A stretch of 64,000 bases of DNA from Gordionus sp. m RMFG-2023 (Eukaryota; Nematomorpha; Gordioida; Chordodea; Parachordodidae), in the NCBI RefSeq assembly GCF_954871325.1, contig NC_088776.1, positions 6,083,985 to 6,147,984 on the forward strand, in the 5' to 3' direction. The translations under genes and the position numbers were made by a program. The stretch's first letter is position 1. Every line of letters starts with the position of its first letter. Below the pieces are notes generated by a model, which saw only the letters and a list, made by a program, of their open reading frames with translations, had not been told where the DNA came from and ran no database searches. Of this stretch, positions 48,027 to 59,438 are shown in pieces.

Positions 48027-48366
48027 TTTCATATTTGTTATTTAAAAAGAATATTCATCTTTTATAAATTGAATAAAAGAATCTAATAATTATTTAAATT
48101 TTATTTAATTTAACGTATATATTTTATTCGACTAAGAGTATCGCCTCTGATAGCGATACTCTGAGTTAAAATTTTGTTAACTTTCTCTTTATATTTTTTT
48201 TATTATTATAAAATTAAATTATCCAAAGTTTATATAAAATGAAAAAGTGATCTTTACAATTTCGTTAATGCAATAAATATCATCATTTACATAAAAATTA
48301 ATACATCTGTTAAAATAAATCACTTTATCAAATAAAATATACATTAAAAAAGTGTACATTACAACA
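48027..48366 (-). repeat. 5' LTR of the non-autonomous element
   Basis: About 99 % identical to 46223-46563 by eye. On the minus strand it is followed by TGGTGCCATGTAAAAC. Confidence 0.85.
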
Positions 48367-48467
48367 TTCCTCAAATACAAAGTAAATTTAAAATTCTTAT
48401 TATTTTTGAACTTCAAAAATTTTTTATCATATATTTCTTTGTTTATAGGTTGAAAGTTTTGTTTCAT

Positions 48468-48823
48468 TCATTTTTGGTTATCTTTGACATAACCATACTC
48501 TTTGCATTTTTCTAACGTTTCCTCGGCAATTTCTCGCGCTTCTTTTACCAGAGGGTTAACTATTTTGCTATATCTTGATAGAAATTTTATCAAAAGAAAA
48601 CAATATAAGTTATATAGTCTGATCGATATTTTATAAAAATTTAAAAACTTGTATCGGGTCGAGCTATAACGATCAGAGCGTAATATAAATCATCGGAAAC
48701 AAAATTTTCAGCAAATTTATCAGAAGCGTATATCAAAGACCTGAGTACAAATGTTTCCCGGAATTTCAGATCTATATCCTCGTTTAAGAGTAAGACTCTT
48801 AAAATGTCTATTATGGAGTTTAT
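48468..48823 (-). pseudogene. UNC45: UNC-45 myosin chaperone, last two exons only
   Basis: Exon 48823-48649 (175 nt) and exon 48559-48468 (92 nt with TGA) join in phase 1 across an 89-nt GT-AG intron. They encode NSIIDILRVLLLNEDIDLKF, RETFVLRSLIYASDKFAENF, VSDDLYYALIVIARPDT, then INPLVKEAREIAEETLEKC and KEYGYVKDNQK. This is the C-terminal end of the UCS armadillo domain of UNC-45, whose animal members end similarly (alternating helices, then KAREVAxxCLxxAxxYG). UNC-45 folds the myosin motor with Hsp90. No other exon of the ~900-residue protein is found in the window, although upstream lie a MITE end and a LINE. The sequence is open and splice-competent, so it is either the tail of a gene with a giant transposon-filled intron or a captured fragment. 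Confidence 0.75.
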
Positions 48824-49027
48824 CTGATATAAAATCATATTATTTACATTAATAATAGAATACAAAAATAATAAGAAACTGACGAGGCAATTATATATTA
48901 TAAATTAAGTTATAATTTTTGGTATCACTATAACGTTTGGATTACACAAGCCTTTAAAATTTTAAAGTTAGACTAGTCCCATAGTTCCTATAATGAAAAA
49001 AGGAGATATTAATTATGAACTTGATTA

Positions 49028-49261
49028 CAGAGACCTGCAGGCTATTTTAAAATACCCGAGCCGGGCCTAAAATTAAAATTTTTTTTTAAATTTACACATC
49101 ATGAATTATATTCGTCAATTAGATATGGTTATAATTATTATATATAGTTAAGATAAATAAAATGTTGGGTGAAAGTTAACACTATCTAACATCCAAAGCA
49201 TCTATTGCATAATATAATTATAGTTTTCCTGCCATGGAATAAATACGCAAAGGGTTTTTTT
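49028..49261 (+). mobile_element. CAGAGACCTGCAG-family element, left part
   Basis: Starts CAGAGACCTGCAGGC and matches the left part of 32162-33416 (GTTGGGTGAAAGTTAACACT versus GATGGTTAACACTACCTAAC). Cut at about 49261 by the LINE insertion; the right end is missing. Confidence 0.65.
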
Positions 49262-50121
49262 TTCTCCTTAGCTTTCACCTTTTCTGGTGGTGAGCTCCTT
49301 CAACATCTCTCTCCACTTTATGTCATTCATACAATCTCTTTTATCTAATTTATACTTCTTTATATTGGCTCTAACTTTATGACCCCATGAAGTTTTGGCC
49401 TTCCTCTTTTACGTTTCACTTCCAAACTCTCAACCTTATTTCCTATGTATTTCATAGGCCTTCTCATTGTGTGCCCATACCACCTAAGTCTGTTTACCAT
49501 TAACTTAGTATTAATGGGCACATAAACTACTTAGTATTCTTGTATTGCGCCCTTTATCCTTTCTTGTTACCCTAGCAATCATCCTCAGCATTCTCATCTC
49601 CATAGTTTGTAGACTTCTCTCGTCTGATTCCTTGGTTGGCCATGTTTCCGAACTATATAGAATAGTTGGTTGTACTATGGAACTGTAAATTTTTTATTTT
49701 AATTTGTGTGGGATTCTTTTGTCAAAGAGCACTCCAGATAGAGATCTCCACTTTAACCACCCTTGATTAATTTTACTCTTTATCTCTTTCTCTATTGTGT
49801 TGTTTGTTTGTATAGTGGAGCCCAAATATTTGCAGCTTTTAATTGCCGATATCTGCCATTCATTTATATCAATGCTCTCTGTTTCATCTCCTATCACCAT
49901 ATACTCCGTCTTTTCTCTATTTACTTATAGTCCGTGCTTTTGGATATTTATCCAACTCACCAATTTTTCTTTCATTTCATCCTTGGATTCTGCAAGTATC
50001 ACAATATCATTTGCAAATATCATATTCCATGGGACTGTTTGAGCTAGAGACTGTGCTAATACATCTATAACTGTAATGAAGAGAAGTGGGCTGAGAGCCG
50101 ACCTTGATGAACTCCTTAGGC
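49262..50121 (-). pseudogene. RTE-type LINE fragment, second copy
   Basis: About 860 bp of the same LINE as 29436-30866, reversed, beginning at its poly-A (T-run at 49262) and reaching back to the GSALSPLLF region of reverse transcriptase. Several frames are interrupted; one 68-codon piece (IDINEWQISAIKSCKYLGST) is readable. It is 5'-truncated and more decayed than the first copy. Confidence 0.82.
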
Positions 50122-50365
50122 TATTGTGAACATATAAAATAAGATAAAAAAGTAATATAAATATTTTTTTTAAAGTTATTTAGAATAAACCACCTCTTTT
50201 GATATACAAAAAATTGATAATTTTACAAAGATGATTAAAAAAAACTATAAAACATTTCACCTAAAAGATTGTTTATTTATAATAAAATTCTCCAAAAATT
50301 TCCTCAAATACAAAGTAAATTTAAAATTCTTATTATTTTTGAACTTCCAAAATATTTTTTTTGCC
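50122..50365. repeat. Second copy of the foldback element's right end
   Basis: Matches 46040-46222 and then, without the LTR element, 48367-48430 (CTCAAATACAAAGTAAATTT). It is therefore an empty-site reference for the LTR insertion. Confidence 0.82.
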
Positions 50366-50689
50366 TTAAATTTAGGGCGTGTGAACACCAATAAATTTTA
50401 ACAAAAATAATATTAGAATACATATCATTTTTTTATTAAAAAAACATCAAATCAAATAAGGCTATTTTCATAATATAATAAAAATTATTATGTTTAAAAA
50501 AAATAAAAATAAATATTTATTATATTGTTTTAACATAATTTAATAAATAAATAAAAATAAATATTTATTATATAAGAATATATTAAGTAAATATAAAATA
50601 ATTATTTTATTTTTAAATATCATATTATGTATTTTAAATAGGTTTTATTTTTATAAATACAATTAATAGATAAATAAAATATATTCTAA
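50366..50689. other. AT-rich filler
   Basis: AATAAATAAATA-rich sequence; nothing recognised. Confidence 0.35.
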
Positions 50690-50920
50690 TCATCATGTGA
50701 GATGAGGCTGCCAATGAAGCTGATGTAATTGTCCCTGTATATTGCTATTGCGAGTCTTTATCTTAAGAAGAAGCCTTCACGAGGTTCATAGTTTGCGGAT
50801 TAGCGATCGAAGTTCTTTGAAGAAAGAAAGAGCACGATTCCCAAAGGTAGTCAAGGTAGTGGAAATGATAGGAATGAATAAGTGATCTTGGGATATTGTT
50901 TTAACATATTTAATAAATAA
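50690..50920. other. GC-richer block, coding-like but unrecognised
   Basis: About 230 bp markedly less AT-rich than its surroundings. The + strand reads DEAANEADVIVPVYCYCESL before a stop. The minus strand reads LSFFKELRSLIRKL. Neither matches a family I know. It could be a captured gene scrap inside the hAT-type interval. Confidence 0.3.
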
Positions 50921-51246
50921 ATAAATTTTGGCTTAATTAAAATTGGACCCGAGCCAACTCCTGAGCCGGCTTGAGTCTAAGCCAATTTTTCGGCTCCGAC
51001 GTAAAAACTCAGCTTTTTAACAACACTAGTTCGATCAAGTCATTCTGTATTAATACCTAACTCAATTTAAAAAATATAAACATGTTTTAAATTTATTAGA
51101 GATAATTATAAAAATTTTAAATTCAAACAAAATATAATTTTTTTTTATAATTTCCTGCCATACCTTTTCAGCATGGTGGTAGCGGAAATTATCCTTTTAA
51201 AATTTTCTTTAATATTTTTTTTAATGAATAAAAATTAGATTATAGA

Positions 51247-51687
51247 TGTACCAATATGGGATTAATATTTATTGCTGAGGCTAGTGGGAGAGACTGAACA
51301 TAATGTAATATATATATAATTTATTAGATTTGGTAATCTTACTGATGTTACCCTCAGTATAATCACTAGTCTGAGATCGTAACCAAATTAATTCTAATAT
51401 CCTTCTTTTGTTTATCTTCAAGAATGATTTTCTTTAATTTCAAATCTTTTTATTTTATTCCACTTTTAATATTCCAAAAATTATATTTTCGTAAAAATTC
51501 ATAATAAAAAATAAGTCATAAAAATTATATGTTTCTTTTTCAACTATAATCAAAAAATATTCATATTCATAGGCATTTTCAAATTAATAATATTTATTTT
51601 CATACAACCAAATTAATAAAAGTTCATCTATCTAAATTTAAAACCACAAAAATAATGGCCCATCTAAATATGTATTTGCATACAACA
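51247..51687 (-). repeat. 3' LTR of the second Ty3-like element
   Basis: 441 bp, TGTTGTATGC...GGTACA on the minus strand, preceded by a purine-rich tract AAAGGGTAGAGC. Confidence 0.82.
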
Positions 51688-52119
51688 GCTCTACCCTTTA
51701 AGATTAGCTTTCCAAGACTTCCTTCGTTAGTGCCCCACCTTCTCGCACTCCCAACTCTGAACCGTTCATTGAGGACGTTGTTGTAGTCGGACAAAACCTT
51801 AATTTATGCATTCCCCCGCATGCCCAACACGCTAATCGATTCTTCCGAACCCAATATGGCTCCATTCGTCGTTCTATCCTTTATATTCTGGGTATTTCCT
51901 GCAGTAACTCTCCGTATCTTTGTTGCGCTTCTACCCTTGCTGCTTCGATCTATCTGTTTGATTCAGCCGATCCATCTGCTTCCCTGATTTCCATCTTGAT
52001 AATCTTGTTTCCTACTCTGACATATGATGTCATCTATAAAATTACTGATAATTTCTCCACCGTTTAAACCCTCATAATTAGGTCTATTATTAAATTTATT
52101 TCCTCGAGAAGGATTATTC

Positions 52120-52740
52120 TCCTCATTGATCTCTTGAAATTATGATTCTCCTAATTATGTCTATCATCAATTTTCTTTCATCTAACAATATGATTCTCAA
52201 ATTAGGTCTATCATCAATTTATCTTCTTTTAATTGTATCCCCTGATAAATTATGGTTCTCATCATTATGTCTATCATCAATATGATTCTCATAATTATGT
52301 CTATCCTCAATTTATCTCTTTAACAATTGATTCTCATAATTAAGTATATCATCAATATGATTCTCATAATAATGTCTATCATCAATTTATTTCTTTTAAT
52401 TGCATTCCCTGGTAAATTATGATTCTCATCATTTTGTCTATCATCAATATGATTCTCATAATTATGTCTATCCTCAATTTATCTCTTTAACAATTGATTC
52501 TCATAATTAAGTATATCATCAATATGATTCCCATAATAATCTCTATCATCAATTTATTTCTTTTAATTGTATCCCCTGGTAAATTATGATTCTCATCATT
52601 TTGTCTATCATCAATATGATTCTCATAATTATGTCTATCCTCAATTTATCTCTTTAACAATTGATTCTCATAATTAAGTATATCATCAATATGATTCTCA
52701 TAATAATGTCCATCATCAATTTATTTCTTTTAATTATCTC
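52120..52740. repeat. 167-bp tandem repeat in the element's 3' region
   Basis: About three copies; the same GATTCTCATAATTATGTCTA start recurs at 52284, 52451 and 52618, exactly 167 bp apart. It consists of sub-repeats GATTCTCATAATNATGTCTA and TATCATCAAT. It lies between the integrase region and the 3' LTR. Confidence 0.85.
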
Positions 52741-55700
52741 CCATATCTTTTACTTCCCCTAGGCTTCTCAGTCTTACTTGTTTTAGGTGTCTAGTAAAAG
52801 TGCCTTCTTGCCCTTCAATCTCTACTTCTACTTTTTTTTTCCTATATTCTTACTTATCATACCCTTCCCCCATTTAACTGGACCCTCAAACAGTAGAATC
52901 CATACTAGACTTCCAACTTTAAATTTATCATCATCCTTTTGCTTTATTCTTTCTTTCAAAAAATCTAATTCCGTTCTTGTTTTTCTACCTAAAAACATTT
53001 CTGATGGTGAATTTCCTTTGCTCGTTTTAGTATTGTTATATGCTAATAATAACAACCACCATTTTTCCTCTCCATATTTTTCTTTTTTTAGCCAGTTTTT
53101 AACAATAGCTACCATTCTCTCGGCTTGACCATTACTTCTCGGGTAATGTGGTGGCCATACTATATGTAATATTCCACACAAAATTGCTTAAAAACTCTAC
53201 CTTTAAATGCTGAGCCTCCATCCGAAACTAAAGTTTCCATTAATCCATATTTACCTGCAAAATCTTTTATTTTAGTCAACTCTATCTTCGTCGTTAAACC
53301 TGAAACCTGTTGACAATCTATCCATTTCGATCCAGCATCTACCATAATAAAATATCTTCTTTTTTCATATTCTAAAAAATCTACATGTATTCTTTTACAT
53401 GGAATGTCTGTTTCTGGCCATTTATCTGCTTTATTCTTTGGTGGTACATTAGCCCACATATTACATGTCTCGCAGCTTCTAGTTAATTCTTCAATTTCAC
53501 TATTCATCTTGGGCCACCAAATATATTCTCTTGCTTTATTCTTCATTCTTTCTATGCCTTGATGTCCTGAATGTAATACGGCTAATGTATCTTTTCTTAA
53601 CTTAATCGGTATCACTAATCGATATCCTCTCAATAAACAATTGTCTTCTATATTTAATTCATTCCTTATATTTTTTAAAAGCTTTGTCTTCACCTTTCCA
53701 TTCTGCCTCTCCTTTCAAACAAGTTCTAATTCTTATTAATTCTTCATCTTTTTTGGATATCTCCTCTATTCTTTCAAACGTTATCGGTTCTTCTCTTGTA
53801 TCTATCTTCAAAGCTCTTATAACTTTACTATTTAATTTTTCCTCCTCTTTTATATATTCTAAACTATTGATTACTGTATCCTTGTTTGTACTGTCTTTTT
53901 TAAACAATCTCGATAATATATCTGGTCAACAATTTTGTTTACCTGCTCTGAATCTTATCTCAAAATCGAAATTACCAACTAAAATTAACCATCTCTGTAG
54001 TCTTGGTGACATCATAAGTTCTATATTTTCTTTTTTGAATAAATCTACCAACGGCTTATGATCCGTATATAAAATAAACCTTCTTCCAATCACTTTGCAC
54101 TTCTCTAGCCCGAATTTCACAGCCAGAGCCTCTCTCTCGATCGTGGAGTAATTTTTCTCAGTGCTACTAAACCGTCTCGATAAAAATAAAATCGGTTTCT
54201 CAACCTTATCGGTCATCTGTAATAAAACTCCTCCTATACCTTCATTAGATACATCAACCGCTAATATAATATCCAATTTTTCATTAAAACAATTTAAAAT
54301 CGATTTCTCTACCATCTTTATCTTCAATGTTTCGAAACTTTTCTCCTGTGTTACTCCCCATTCAAACTTTTTATTTTTCTTTAATAAATCATACAACGGT
54401 GAGGCTATTTCTGCAAAATCTTTAACAAACCGATTATAATAATTCGTTGCTCCCAAAAACGCCTGTACTTCAGTCTTATTATTTGGGGCTCTCATATTTA
54501 TTATTATCTATATTCTTTGCAATTGGAGTAATTTCATCTCCCTTTATAATATGTCCTAAATACTTTATTTTTCTTGTTCCAAAAACACTTTTATTAATAT
54601 TAGCTTTTTCTAATATAATATCTAACACTTTAACTAACCTAACATTGTGTTCTTCTTCTGTTCTACCAGATATCAAAACATCGTCAAAATAATACATTAT
54701 TCCCTTTATTCCTTGAAATAATGCCGCCATAGTTCTTTGAAATATTGGAGCTGATACTTTCAAACCAAATGGTAAACGACAAAAGGCAAATAATCCTCTA
54801 TGAGTTGTAATCGTTAATATCTTACTTGTTCTCTCACTTACCTTTATTTGCAAGTAAGCATTCGAAAAATCTATTTTTGAAAAAATTGTTTCTCCTCTTA
54901 AATTAGCCAGCAATTGTTCTATTCTAGGTAATGGATATCTTTCGTTTATTACCCACGGGTTAACTGATACTCTATAGTCTATACACAGTCTTAAACTGTT
55001 ATCTGGTTTTCTTATGAGAACTAACGGTGTTGCCCATACACTATGCACTATTGGTTTTATAATTCCTTCTTTTAACCATTTGTCTAATTCCTTATTTATA
55101 TCTTCTATCTACGAAAACGGCAATCTTCTTGTGCTGCAATATTTAGGTCGATAATCTTGTTCTAATCGTATATCTACTTCAAAATCTCTAAGAGTCCCTA
55201 ATTCTTCTTTAAAGACTTCCTTATATCTAAATAATTTTTATTTCTTTGTTGAAATTGTCCTCAACAACATTCAGTTCAACAATTTTATTAATTCTTTGTT
55301 CTTTATCTTCGACTGTATTTACCTCTATTGTCTTTATATCTCTTATTTCCTTATTTTCTTCTAAGTTACTTCTATATCTAATTAAAAATTCTGGTGTTCG
55401 ATTTTTTAGTTTATCGAGAACTATATCCTGTTTAACTCTTAAACACGGTAAATCAGTCTTCTCTTTATCCTCACTTCTTATTATCTCATTCGTTATTTTG
55501 TTTTTCTCACGGACATTTTCAAACAAAGATCACCAATTATACTCAGGACCTATCTTTTCAATGTCATTCCAACCTAAAATAGGCTCTATCTTTAGTGTCG
55601 TAATCCATAACTTTACTTCCTTATTTATATCTAACAATTTTATCACATAAAAATCTAGAATTTTAACCATGCTACCGTCTAATTGTCTAACTTTTATTCT

Positions 55701-55974
55701 CTTTGCAATGTATCTTTCTTTTGGAAAATATTTATTAAAATCTTTTACACTCATTAGGCTAATCTCCGCTCCTGTATCCAATAAAAAACATATCTCTGCT
55801 TCTTCAGCCTTTATCTTGCCTCTCGGACATTTATTTTTCATTAAAAAATCCTCTAATTTAATTTTTCGTACATCTACACCAGTTGAACCTTTTATTCTAT
55901 ATATTTCATAATTCCTACTTTCTATCTTTATATTTCTCTCTTTACCTATACTTATATTATTATTATTCAAATTA

Positions 55975-56340
55975 TAATTATCAACATTAAAACACTCATT
56001 ATCATCACCGGATTTATCATTAACATTATAATACTTATTCTTACTTGAACTAAAATTATCACCATTAGCAAAATTATTATTACAAAATTTATCCTTAAAA
56101 TTAAAATATTTATTCTTACCTGAATTAAAATTATCAATATTAGAAAAATTATTATCATTACAATATTTATCATTAAAATTAAAATATTTATTCTTACCTG
56201 AATTAAAATTATCAACATTAGAAAAATTATTATCATTACAAAATTTATCATTAAAATTAAAATATCTATTCTTACCTGAATTAAAATTATCAACATTAGA
56301 AACATTATTATCATTACAAAATTTATCATTAATATTAAAA
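55975..56340 (-). repeat. 78-bp (26-codon) tandem repeat
   Basis: TATTCTTACC starts recur at 56111, 56189 and 56267. The length is a multiple of three and on the element's strand it reads as Asn/Asp/Phe-rich units (NFNSGKNKYFNFNDKFCNDN). It resumes at 58572-58785 on the far side of the nested element. It sits between nucleocapsid and protease. Confidence 0.82.
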
Positions 56341-56355
56341 TATTACCTGAATTAA

Positions 56356-56680
56356 TGTTGCGTTATTATAATTATATATTTTTGTAATCTAATTTTATTT
56401 TTATATTACATTTTATGAATTCAAATTTATCTTTTCAACTTAACTTTTTATTTTTGTAATTCAACTTATATTACTTATTATTTTGCGTAACCTTATTTAT
56501 ATAACTTTCGGTTTAACTTTACTTTTTTTATATTATTTTATTTTTTATATTCTAATTTATATTTTATAAAACGTATAAATACCTTAAGAAAAGAAAAAGA
56601 AATTAGTCAATAAAGTTAATAAAATATATTTTTACTGACTCGAACCTCGCACCATATCGTCACCATCCATATTCTTTGCA
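56356..56680 (+). repeat. 5' LTR of the nested element
   Basis: Starts TGTTGCGTTA and ends TTCTTTGCA. It carries the block GACTCGAACCTCGCACC near its 3' end. Confidence 0.88.
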
Positions 56681-56711
56681 TGGTGCCCTTTGGGTGGTGG
56701 ACTAGAAAAAG

Positions 56712-57010
56712 ATGACTACCTATTGTGACGATTGTTTAATCCATTGAGATGACTCTATTTATATGACTACCTATTGTGATGATTGCTTAATCCATTGAGA
56801 TGACTCTATTTAGACTACCTACTGTGACGATTGTTTAATCCATTGAGATGACTCTATTTATATGACTACCTATTGTGTTGATTGCTTAACCTATGGAGAT
56901 GACTACCTATTATGACTCTACCTTGTGCTTAACCTATGGAGATGACTACCTATTATGACTACCTTATCTATTGTGATGTTATGACTACCTTATCTATTGT
57001 GACTACCTAA
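56712..57010. repeat. Tandem repeats in the nested element
   Basis: About seven imperfect units of GACTACCTATTGTGACGATT then GTTTAATCCATTGAGATGAC, 40-60 bp each, shortening towards the right. Confidence 0.8.
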
Positions 57011-58241
57011 ACTACTGAGATGACCAAGAATCAAACCTTAGCACGTTCTTTCATGCAAAAAGCTTCTTTCTTTATGGTGTCCCGGCTCTGGATGTTGGAC
57101 TGGAATATAATAGCCAGCACCTAACCTAATGTGACAACCTAGGAAGAACTGATATGGAAGTTGAACGATAGGTTATGAATTCTATTTTGTGAGACCAATG
57201 ATGGTTACTTATTATTCTAATCCACGTAAGAAGTATTATAAATTAAAATTTTATGCCAGGATAAAGGCATGTTATAAATTTTTAAAATTACTAAAATGTA
57301 AAATCATAATGGATAATATTGATATTTTTTGATTTCTTGAATGATGACCAATTGTTGTAAATTAACATAAACCTAAAGATGAATTCTTAAATATAATTAA
57401 AAATATTAAAAATCCTAAACAAGAAGATAAAACTTAATTTTAAATATGTTAAAATGTAATTTTTAAATCACATGATTGATTCAAATAACCCTTATAAGTA
57501 ATACTTAATATGATAAAAAGTTTTTTAAAAGCTTTGAAGACAAAAAGTTATGTAAAAAAACATTCATTTTAGAAAAATATATTTAAATTATGTGGTGAAT
57601 CTTATGAAGAATTTTTTTTTTTTGAATTAAAATTAGGGTGTGAAATTTAAAATTTTATTTAAAGAGAGGGAAATGTGAATATTTTATTTGCATATTTTAA
57701 CCTGGGAGATAGAAAATAAACAAAAATTAATTAAACACTAAAACACGAAAAATTAAACGCTTATAAAATATAAAACGCTAAAAATATAAAACGCTAAAAG
57801 TATAAAACGCTATGATTAACTTAAAAATAATATAATAATTATTATGATTTATCGTTCCTTATTCTGGATTAAAATTTTATTCCTTATTCCATAAATTATC
57901 ATTCCTTATTCCATAAATCATTCCTTATTATATATTTTATTGTTCCAAAATTCAAAATTTTATTCGTGCATATTATTCATATATTTGATTTGATCAACTA
58001 TTCCAAATTACATATTCTGATTTATTCCAAATTCCAATATTCGACTGGATTAATTATGAAATTTGAGAAATGTGAAGGATATCAAGCTAACGATAACGTT
58101 CAACGATTTCATCAAACCTACGAGAACATTTGAGACTTATGCGCTAACCAAGAAGAAACCGAATACAACCGAAACGGGAAAAACTTCTAGAACAACAAAC
58201 TCTCTATGACTTCTCCGATGAAATTATCAGAAGAGGGAGAA

Positions 58242-58566
58242 TGTTGCGTTATTATAATTATATATTTTTGTAATCTAATTTTATTTTTATATTACATTTT
58301 ATGAATTCAAATTTATCTTTTCAACTTAACTTTTTATTTTTGTAATTCAACTTATATTACTTATTATTTTGCGTAACCTTATTTATATAACTTTCGGTTT
58401 AACTTTACTTTTTTTATATTATTTTATTTTTTATATTCTAATTTATATTTTATAAAACGTATAAATACCTTAAGAAAAGAAAAAGAAATTAGTCAATAAA
58501 GTTAATAAAATATATTTTTACTGACTCGAACCTCGCACCATATCGTCACCAACCATATTCTTTGCA
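58242..58566 (+). repeat. 3' LTR of the nested element
   Basis: Copy of 56356-56680 with a single visible difference; followed by the ATTAA duplication. Confidence 0.88.
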
Positions 58567-58789
58567 ATTAAAATTATCAACATTAGAAACATTATTATCA
58601 TTACAAAATTTATCCTTAAAATTAAAATATTTATTCTTACCTGAATTAAAATTATCAACATTAGAAAAATTATTATACAAAATTTATCATTAAAATTAAA
58701 ATATTTATTCTTACCTGAATTAAAATTATCAACATTAGAAAAATTATTATCATTACAAAATTTATCATTAAAATTAAAATATCTCTCTC

Positions 58790-58995
58790 TTAGTCATTTA
58801 TTGCAATTTTCTTGTGTGTGTCCCTCTTGGGCACAACTATTGCACCTTACAATTGAATTGTTTACTCTGCAACTTATAGCCACATGGCCATTCTTGCCAC
58901 ACCTCGCGCATCTTAGATTCTTCGTTATCTCACATTGGCGCGACATGTGCCCCGGCTGACCACAACTATAGCAAATTATCTGTCTGTAATTATCC
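58790..58995 (-). other. Nucleocapsid zinc knuckles of the second Ty3-like element
   Basis: Three CCHC boxes in a row on the minus strand: CYSCGQPGHMSRQC, CARCGKNGHVAISC and CNSCAQEGHTQENC. Each fits C-x2-C-x4-H-x4-C, the RNA-binding knuckle of retroelement nucleocapsids. Part of a broken fossil element. Confidence 0.82.
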
Positions 58996-59438
58996 GTTCG
59001 TATAAAGTTGTTTATATTTCTTTTCTTACTTCCTCTCTTAATATATTCTTAATATTTTCAAACTCTTTACTCTCTATCTTAACGTAAGTCGTATTTCTTC
59101 CTATAATAAAACCTAACGTGAAACTTAAAATTAGCACCAAAATATAATTATACTTATATTTTCAAGTATTAAACTTAATAAATTTATTTGTGTAATATAC
59201 ATTAAAGTGTACTCAATAACCACTTGATTAAAATAATTTTAACTAATCTTATACAATTAAATAAATATAAAAATACGAATAAAACCAATACAATGATCCA
59301 AATTTTATATAACATCAATAAGAAAACCGAAATTATCAAAAAATTTATATATATTTTATTTTTTTTACCTAGTTCCAATATATAATTAGACTGACCTTCG
59401 ATCTTCTAAAGCCTGGATCAATCACTATAAGGCACCAC

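Larger units (their letters stand above)
46223..48366 (-). mobile_element. Non-autonomous LTR element, young
   Basis: Direct repeats 46223-46563 and 48027-48366 (about 340 bp, few differences) start TGTTGTAATG on the minus strand. They are flanked by TTCCT on both sides (46218-46222 and 48367-48371). A TGGTGCC primer-binding sequence follows the 5' repeat within one base. The 1.46-kb interior has no coding capacity and contains a minisatellite. The unoccupied sequence is present at about 50300, which confirms the insertion. It looks structurally whole; nothing encoded to be broken. Confidence 0.82.
42758..51028. mobile_element. hAT-type interval, TAGTGTTGTTA ends, 8.3 kb
   Basis: Left end TAGTGTTGTTAGGTGCCTGA, right end TTTTTAACAACACTA, with an identical 8-bp duplication GTTCGATC on both sides (42750-42757, 51029-51036). 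The left terminal region is repeated in tandem. The interior contains a MITE scrap, a foldback element, a young LTR element, UNC-45 exons, a second MITE end, a LINE copy and AT-rich filler. No transposase of its own is recognised. The matching flanks argue that the whole interval is one insertion later enlarged, or a captured segment. Confidence 0.7.
56356..58566 (+). mobile_element. Nested non-autonomous LTR element, very young
   Basis: LTRs 56356-56680 and 58242-58566 (325 bp) differ at one base by eye; TSD ATTAA (56351-56355, 58567-58571). Primer-binding site TGGTGCCCTTTGGGTGGTGG follows the left LTR; purine tract AGAAGAGGGAGAA precedes the right one. The 1.56-kb interior has no ORF. Its last ~400 bp resemble the 3' leader of the 19430-25200 element (shared TTATGCGCT, TCAAACCTACGA, TTCCATA words), so it is a short relative of that family. 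Structurally it looks whole. Confidence 0.87.

Noticed and set aside
55246-55911. Plus-strand frames of 134 and 80 codons
   Set aside because: Antisense shadows of the protease region of the second Ty3-like element; serine/leucine-rich products typical of reversed AT-rich coding DNA.
56630-56660. tRNA gene suggested by GACTCGAACCTCGCACC
   Set aside because: Only a T-arm-like complement is present, inside an LTR and repeated in its twin; no acceptor or anticodon arm can be folded around it.
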